The position numbers and the translations under genes are program-made. The notes beneath the pieces were generated by a model. That model was given only the letters and a program-made list of their open reading frames with translations. It did not search any database and had not been told where the DNA came from. Shown here one piece after another: positions 59,085-64,000 of a stretch of DNA of 64,000 bases; the stretch's first letter is position 1; the number at the start of each line of letters is the position of its first letter. The stretch is taken from assembly GCA_021432635.1 (NCBI GenBank), contig MU270104.1, forward strand, positions 62,001 through 126,000. The letters are read 5' to 3'. The stretch comes from Thozetella sp. PMI_491. Taxonomy: Eukaryota > Ascomycota > Sordariomycetes > Chaetosphaeriales > Chaetosphaeriaceae.

Positions 59085-62045
59085 ATGGTCAAGTAAGTCC
59101 ACCTCTCCGAACTCCTTATACCCTGCTGCCGTCGACGGCCATCGAGTGTGTCCTCGCGGGGACGTATCGCCTTTGCGACGCTCCGGCTAGGCTCGACGAA
59201 CCCCTCCTCACTCCCCCTCGGACTTAAGCGTCCCTAGCTCCACAATGGCGAGACTGATTTTTCCTTGCGAATAGCTTCACGATCGACGAGATCCGGGCCC
59301 TTATGGGTAAGTCGACGAAACCCACACTCCTTCCCGATGCCATGCAGGAGGCGTTGCTGACCTTCGTCGGCAGACAAGCCCACCAATGTCCGTAACATGT
59401 CCGTTATTGCCCACGTCGACCACGGCAAGTCGACCCTCACCGACTCTCTGCTTGCCAAGGCCGGTATCATCTCCAGCGGAAAGGCTGGAGAAGCGCGTGC
59501 GACGGATACTCGTGCGGATGAACAGGAGCGTGGTATCACTATCAAGTCGACTGCTATTTCCCTCTACGGCACACTGCCTGATGAGGATGACATCAAGGAG
59601 TATGTTTCGGCGCCCATCTCGCGTCCATAGAAGACTTTGTTAACCCCAATCTATAGCATTGTCGGCCAGAAGACCGACGGCAAGGACTTCCTGATCAACC
59701 TGATCGACTCGCCCGGTCACGTTGATTTCTCCTCTGAGGTCACTGCTGCTCTCCGTGTTACCGACGGTGCCCTTGTCGTGGTCGATACCGTCGAGGGTGT
59801 GTGCGTGCAGACCGAGACTGTGCTTCGCCAGGCTCTTGGTGAGCGTATCAAGCCTGTTATCATCATCAACAAGGTCGACCGTGCTCTTCTCGAGCTCCAG
59901 GTCTCCAAGGAGGATCTGTACCAGTCCTTCTCGCGTACCATTGAGTCCGTCAACGTCATCATCTCCATGTACCTCGACAAAGCGCTCGGTGACGTCCAGG
60001 TCTACCCCGACAAGGGTACCGTTGCTTTCGGCTCCGGTCTCCACGGCTGGGCCTTCACTATCCGCCAGTTCGCCGTCCGGTACGCCAAGAAGTTTGGTGT
60101 TGACCGCAACAAGATGATGGAGCGACTCTGGGTAACTTTCCAAAGCTTAGTTCATGCCCTCCAAGGAAACGCGCTGACGTGCCATGTAGGGTGACAACTA
60201 CTTCAACCCCGCCACCAAGAAGTGGACCAAGAACGGCAGCTACGAGGGCAAGCAGCTCGAGCGTGCCTTCAACCAGTTCATCCTGGACCCCATCTTCAAG
60301 ATCTTCGCGGCTGTCATGAACTTCAAGAAGGAGGAGACCGCCAGCCTGCTCGAGAAGCTCAACCTCAAGCTCTCGGTCGATGACAGAGAGAAGGAGGGCA
60401 AGCAGCTCCTCAAGGCTGTCATGCGCACCTTCCTTCCTGCCGCCGACTGCCTGCTGGAGATGATGATCTTCCACCTGCCCTCGCCCGTCACCGCCCAGCG
60501 GTACCGTTCCGAGACCCTGTACGAGGGCCCCCCTGATGATGAGGCCGCTATCGCCATCCGGGACTGCGACCCCAAGGGACCTCTCATGCTTTACGTCTCC
60601 AAGATGGTGCCGACCTCCGATAAGGGTCGTTTCTACGCCTTCGGTCGTGTCTTCGCCGGTACCGTCCGCTCGGGTCTCAAGGTCCGCATCCAGGGCCCCA
60701 ACTACACCCCCGGTAAGAAGGAGGACCTGTTCATCAAGGCCATCCAGCGTACCGTCCTCATGATGGGCGGCAAGGTCGAGCCCATTGACGACATGCCTGC
60801 CGGCAACATCGTCGGACTGGTCGGTATCGACCAGTTCCTGCTCAAGTCTGGTACCCTCACCACCAGCGATACCGCCCACAACCTGAAGGTCATGAAGTTC
60901 TCCGTCTCGCCCGTCGTGCAGCGCTCCGTCCAGGTCAAGAACGCCCAGGATCTCCCTAAGCTCGTCGAAGGTCTCAAGCGTCTCTCCAAGTCTGACCCCT
61001 GCGTCCTTACCTCCTCCAACGAGGCTGGTGAGCACGTCGTCGCCGGTGCTGGTGAGTTGCACCTCGAGATTTGCCTCAAGGATCTCGAGGAGGACCACGC
61101 CGGTGTTCCCCTTATCATCTCGGACCCCGTCGTCGCCTACCGTGAGACCGTTGCCGCCAAGTCCACCATGACTGCCCTCTCCAAGTCGCCCAACAAGCAC
61201 AACCGTCTCTACATGGTTGCCGAGCCCATCGAGGAGGAGCTCTCGCAGGCTATCGAGGGCGGCAAGGTTACCCCGCGTGACGATTTCAAGGCCCGCGCCC
61301 GTGTCCTCGCCGACGATTTCGGCTGGGATGTCACTGACGCTCGTAAGATCTGGGGTTTCGGTCCCGACACCATCGGTGCCAACCTTCTTGTCGACCAGAC
61401 CAAGGCTGTCCAGTACCTCAACGAAATCAAGGATTCCGTCGTCTCCGGTTTCCAGTGGGCCACTCGCGAGGGTCCCATTGCCGAGGAGCCCATGCGCTCG
61501 ATTCGCTTCAACATCCTCGATGTCACCCTCCACGCCGATGCCATCCACCGTGGTGGTGGTCAGATCATCCCCACCTCTCGTCGTGTGCTGTACGCCGCCA
61601 CTCTGCTCGCCGAGCCCGCTCTGCTCGAGCCCGTCTTCCTGGTCGAGATCCAGGTGCCCGAGGTGGCCATGGGTGGTGTGTACGGTGTGCTCACCCGCCG
61701 TCGTGGCCACGTCTTCAACGAGGAGCAGCGCCCTGGCACTCCCCTCTTCACTATCAAGGCCTACCTGCCCGTCATGGAGTCGTTCGGCTTCAACGCCGAT
61801 CTCCGCCAGGCCACCTCCGGCCAGGCCTTCCCCCAGATGGTGTTCGACCACTGGCAAGTCCTTCCTGGTGGCTCTCCTCTGGATGCCACCTCCAAAGTCG
61901 GCCAGATCGTCCAGACGATGCGGAAGCGCAAGGGTATCAAGGTTGAGGTGCCCGGTGTTGACAACGTAAGTAACCTGCAACCGCTACCACCTCTGGGGCA
62001 AGCTGAGGTACTAACATGAGATGACAGTACTACGACAAGCTCTAA
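59085..62045 (+). CDS. EFT2: Translation elongation factor 2 (EF-2)
   Basis: Six exons: 59085-59092, 59275-59306, 59374-59599, 59657-60131, 60190-61965 and 62028-62045. They encode 844 aa (yeast 842). The first coding exon carries only ATG GTC AA; the last encodes YYDKL. The GTPase motifs are AHVDHGKST (26-34), DSPGHVDF and [10 protein letters not shown]. Domain II/III motifs ([17 protein letters not shown]) and the domain IV tip loop [11 protein letters not shown] follow. His700 in that loop is the diphthamide site that bacterial ADP-ribosylating toxins recognise. EF-2 drives GTP-dependent ribosomal translocation. Codon use is extremely biased to C-ending codons, the strongest in the window, consistent with very high expression. 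That bias also leaves a 640-codon meaningless open frame on the opposite strand. Confidence 0.98.
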
Positions 62046-62826
62046 GCAACGACTGCCACTAGCACTGGACTCCCCTCTGCGTGCCCTTTTTGGCATGCTA
62101 TCACGGCTCTTTTTAGCAGCTATCACGAGATTTGAGTTATAGGGCATCTCGGGGGCCTCATACAGAAAAAAAAAGATGGTAGCGGGAACAAAAGCGAGCT
62201 TTTGATAGACGCTCGACGCGCCACGGGGGACCTTCCGTAGTTATAGTTTGCTTAGCTCGCATGATGTAGTAACGTTAGGTAGAATTGACTGAATTGTTAA
62301 GAATTCCACGGGAACCAAGGATGCTGTGCTAGCGTCAAACTGTAGCCTCGTAAGTTGGTCTAAGGGGCAATGAAAGCTAATCGCAGCTTCGTTTGGCAAG
62401 CTTTAGAGCTCCTTGCCCTTGGCTGAACTGCCAGTGAGCTCCCAAGGAGCTGACTGAAGCCCCAAAAATGGGGACGCTCCCTTAGCTCGAAGTGCTGTAG
62501 ACCCACCTGCGCCGGGGGTCATCTTCGGCTGATCTGACGGCAGTACAGTAGCGCAGCAGCCCACCAAGCGAGACCCAGGCTCCTTTGAGGGCCCCGCATG
62601 CAACCTAGATTTTTCGAAGACGAGCAGACGCGCGCCTCGGAGCTTCCGCAGCAACGACGTCCAAATGATACTTATGCCCGACAACCTTCATGAGCTGCTC
62701 CCTTCGCCCCCCGCGCATTCGATGAAGTGATCCCGGTGTATTCTGGGTCGCTTCATCCCGATATACCCGAATTCTCGCCCATTCCTTCCTTTTATTCCTG
62801 CTGTCACTCCCGAGCGCAGCTTCAGG
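62046..62826. other. Intergenic region between EF-2 and the RBM26-like gene
   Basis: Holds the EF-2 3' flank and the promoter of the next gene on the same strand. No gene or repeat supported. Confidence 0.6.
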
Positions 62827-64000
62827 ATGCTGTTTCCAGCGGACCATTCGCCCCTTGTCAAGGCTTGGATCGTGAAGCGACTAGAAAACATGTTTGTCGC
62901 ACCACCCCTAAAGGCCAAGTCCCCAAACAAAGCGAGTAACTAATACATTTGATTCTAGTTCTGATGCAGACGCTGACGTCCTAGCCGACTATGTCATCGC
63001 CCTTCTAGACCATGAAGGAGACCTTGCGACCGTTCGCAAGCTCTGCGAGACAGAGATACCCGACTTCCTGAAGGAGGGTATGTGTGCTGCCAACCCTTCC
63101 CCAAAAGACATCCTCGAGACCCTGACCAGCTTTTTTCAGACTCGGCCGAGTTCATCGACGACGTGTTCCGTGCGATCCAACACCAAGCCTACCTCCCTGG
63201 CGCCGCACCACTCCCGCCGCGACCAACGCTCGCCGCCAAGCAGTCAGCCCCTGCTCCTGCTCTTGTTCATCCTCCTACCGGTCCTGCTACCTTCCTCGGC
63301 CCTGGCCTCCTCTACGACGATGCGCCTCCGAGCCAGGTTCTACCGCGTCAACCTTCAGGCGGTTCGAGAAAGAGAGGCTACCACGACCGAGATGATGTCG
63401 ACACTGCCGATTCCCAAGGTTTCGGCGACCAGCGCGGCGGAACAGGGCGGCAAATCAAACAAGCGCGGCGCCGCGGGCCTCGCGGGAGAAGAGACTGGGA
63501 TAGCCCAAAGGAAGCAAACGGGTTTCGGCTCCATGGCTCACCCTACGGCCCTGGATTTCTGCAGGCAGCTGGACAGTGGCAGCAGCCTCCAGGCACAGGT
63601 CCAAGCTTTGATATGAGCCAAGCAATGGGCATGTATGGAGGCATGCCTATGCCCGGTGGTGGCTCGTCTATGAGTCTGCCAATGGGGCCTCCGAGAGGGC
63701 CATCGCAGATGAGGCAACAGTCTTTCGCCATGTCCCCACAGCGACCTAGCGTCAATGGTATGTAACCCGAGTCGTCCTAGCTTCTCTTCCCTGGTTCTCC
63801 CACCTGTCTTCTCTACCTTGTCATCTATGAAAAGATAGGAGGCAGTGAGTGGTCAGTTGATGCGCATCTACTCACATTCGCGCAGGTGAATTCGATCCAA
63901 ATAACGTAATCCTTCCGGTAAACTTCACGGCAGTTCCCGGCCAAACCTACCAATGGAACATGAAAGGGGACACTCGGCAGCAGAAGAACTCTTCCAGGAA
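62827..64000 (+). CDS. RBM26/27 (Rmn1)-like RNA-binding protein, 5' part
   Basis: The visible exons are 62827-62891, 62959-63077, 63140-63757 and 63886 onward, with the gene cut by the window end. The N-terminus MLFPADHSPLVKAWIVKRLENI joins SDADADVLADYVIALL by splicing at a GTTTGT donor. It continues as RKLCETEIPDFLKE and SAEFIDDVFRAIQ. This is the PWI-like N-terminal fold of the RBM26/RBM27 family (fission yeast Rmn1). The next 200 residues are low complexity: Arg/Gly/Ser stretches, then Met/Gly/Pro-rich. Family members act in nuclear RNA surveillance with the MTREC/PAXT machinery. They usually carry a CCCH finger before the RRM domains. No CCCH motif is visible up to the window end, and the RRMs would lie beyond it. 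Exon 4's acceptor is the least certain join. Confidence 0.82.

Noticed and set aside
60058-61980. 640-codon open frame antisense to EF-2
   Set aside because: It mirrors the EF-2 exon. Extreme codon bias avoids the triplets that would be stops on the other strand, so long antisense frames appear without meaning. The peptide is Leu/Gly/Asp-rich and has no domain.

Overview
The window is chromosomal DNA of a filamentous ascomycete, most likely a Sordariomycete (Sordariales-like; the order is inferred from gene content and protein style, not proven). Genes are GC-rich with C-ending codons. Introns are short (about 54-172 nt) with GTRNGT-type donors and CTRAC-like branch sites. The products are typically eukaryotic: exocyst, CLASP, EF-2, LIM-RhoGAP and mitochondrial NAD-IDH. 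I found no tRNA, 5S rRNA, CRISPR, transposase or virus-like gene.

I support fifteen protein genes, one of them cut by the right edge. In order they are: FYV7-like rRNA-processing factor (+); RGA1/2-type LIM-RhoGAP (-); STU1/CLASP (-); basic-secretory-protein-like metallopeptidase (+); a 400-aa one-pass membrane protein of unknown function (-); a small two-exon gene of 79 codons inside an otherwise empty region (-); IDH2 (-); SEC5 (+); GH92 alpha-mannosidase (-); a double zinc-finger regulator (+); a TMEM184/DUF300 membrane protein (-); MET13-type methylenetetrahydrofolate reductase (+); the giant CSF1/BLTP1 lipid-transfer protein (+); elongation factor 2 (+); and the 5' part of an RBM26/27 (Rmn1)-like RNA-binding protein (+). 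Exon joins were set by splice signals, by reading phase (complete CDS sums are divisible by three) and by recovery of family motifs across the junctions.

The layout is housekeeping. There are four divergent pairs with shared promoter regions (STU1/BSP, IDH2/SEC5, GH92/zinc-finger gene, TMEM184/MET13) and several convergent pairs with 0.6-1 kb between them. The genes do not form one pathway. Several concern polarized growth and membrane traffic (RGA, SEC5, CSF1, STU1) and others concern central metabolism (IDH2, MET13) or RNA and translation (FYV7, EF-2, RBM26-like).

Three long stretches look gene-poor: 6762-12634, 19899-23027 and 23354-27032. They hold only simple repeats and compositional open frames. 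The small 79-codon gene lies between the last two. It has a TATA box, a pyrimidine-rich leader, a good start context and a phase-correct intron, and I consider it the best candidate here for something undescribed.
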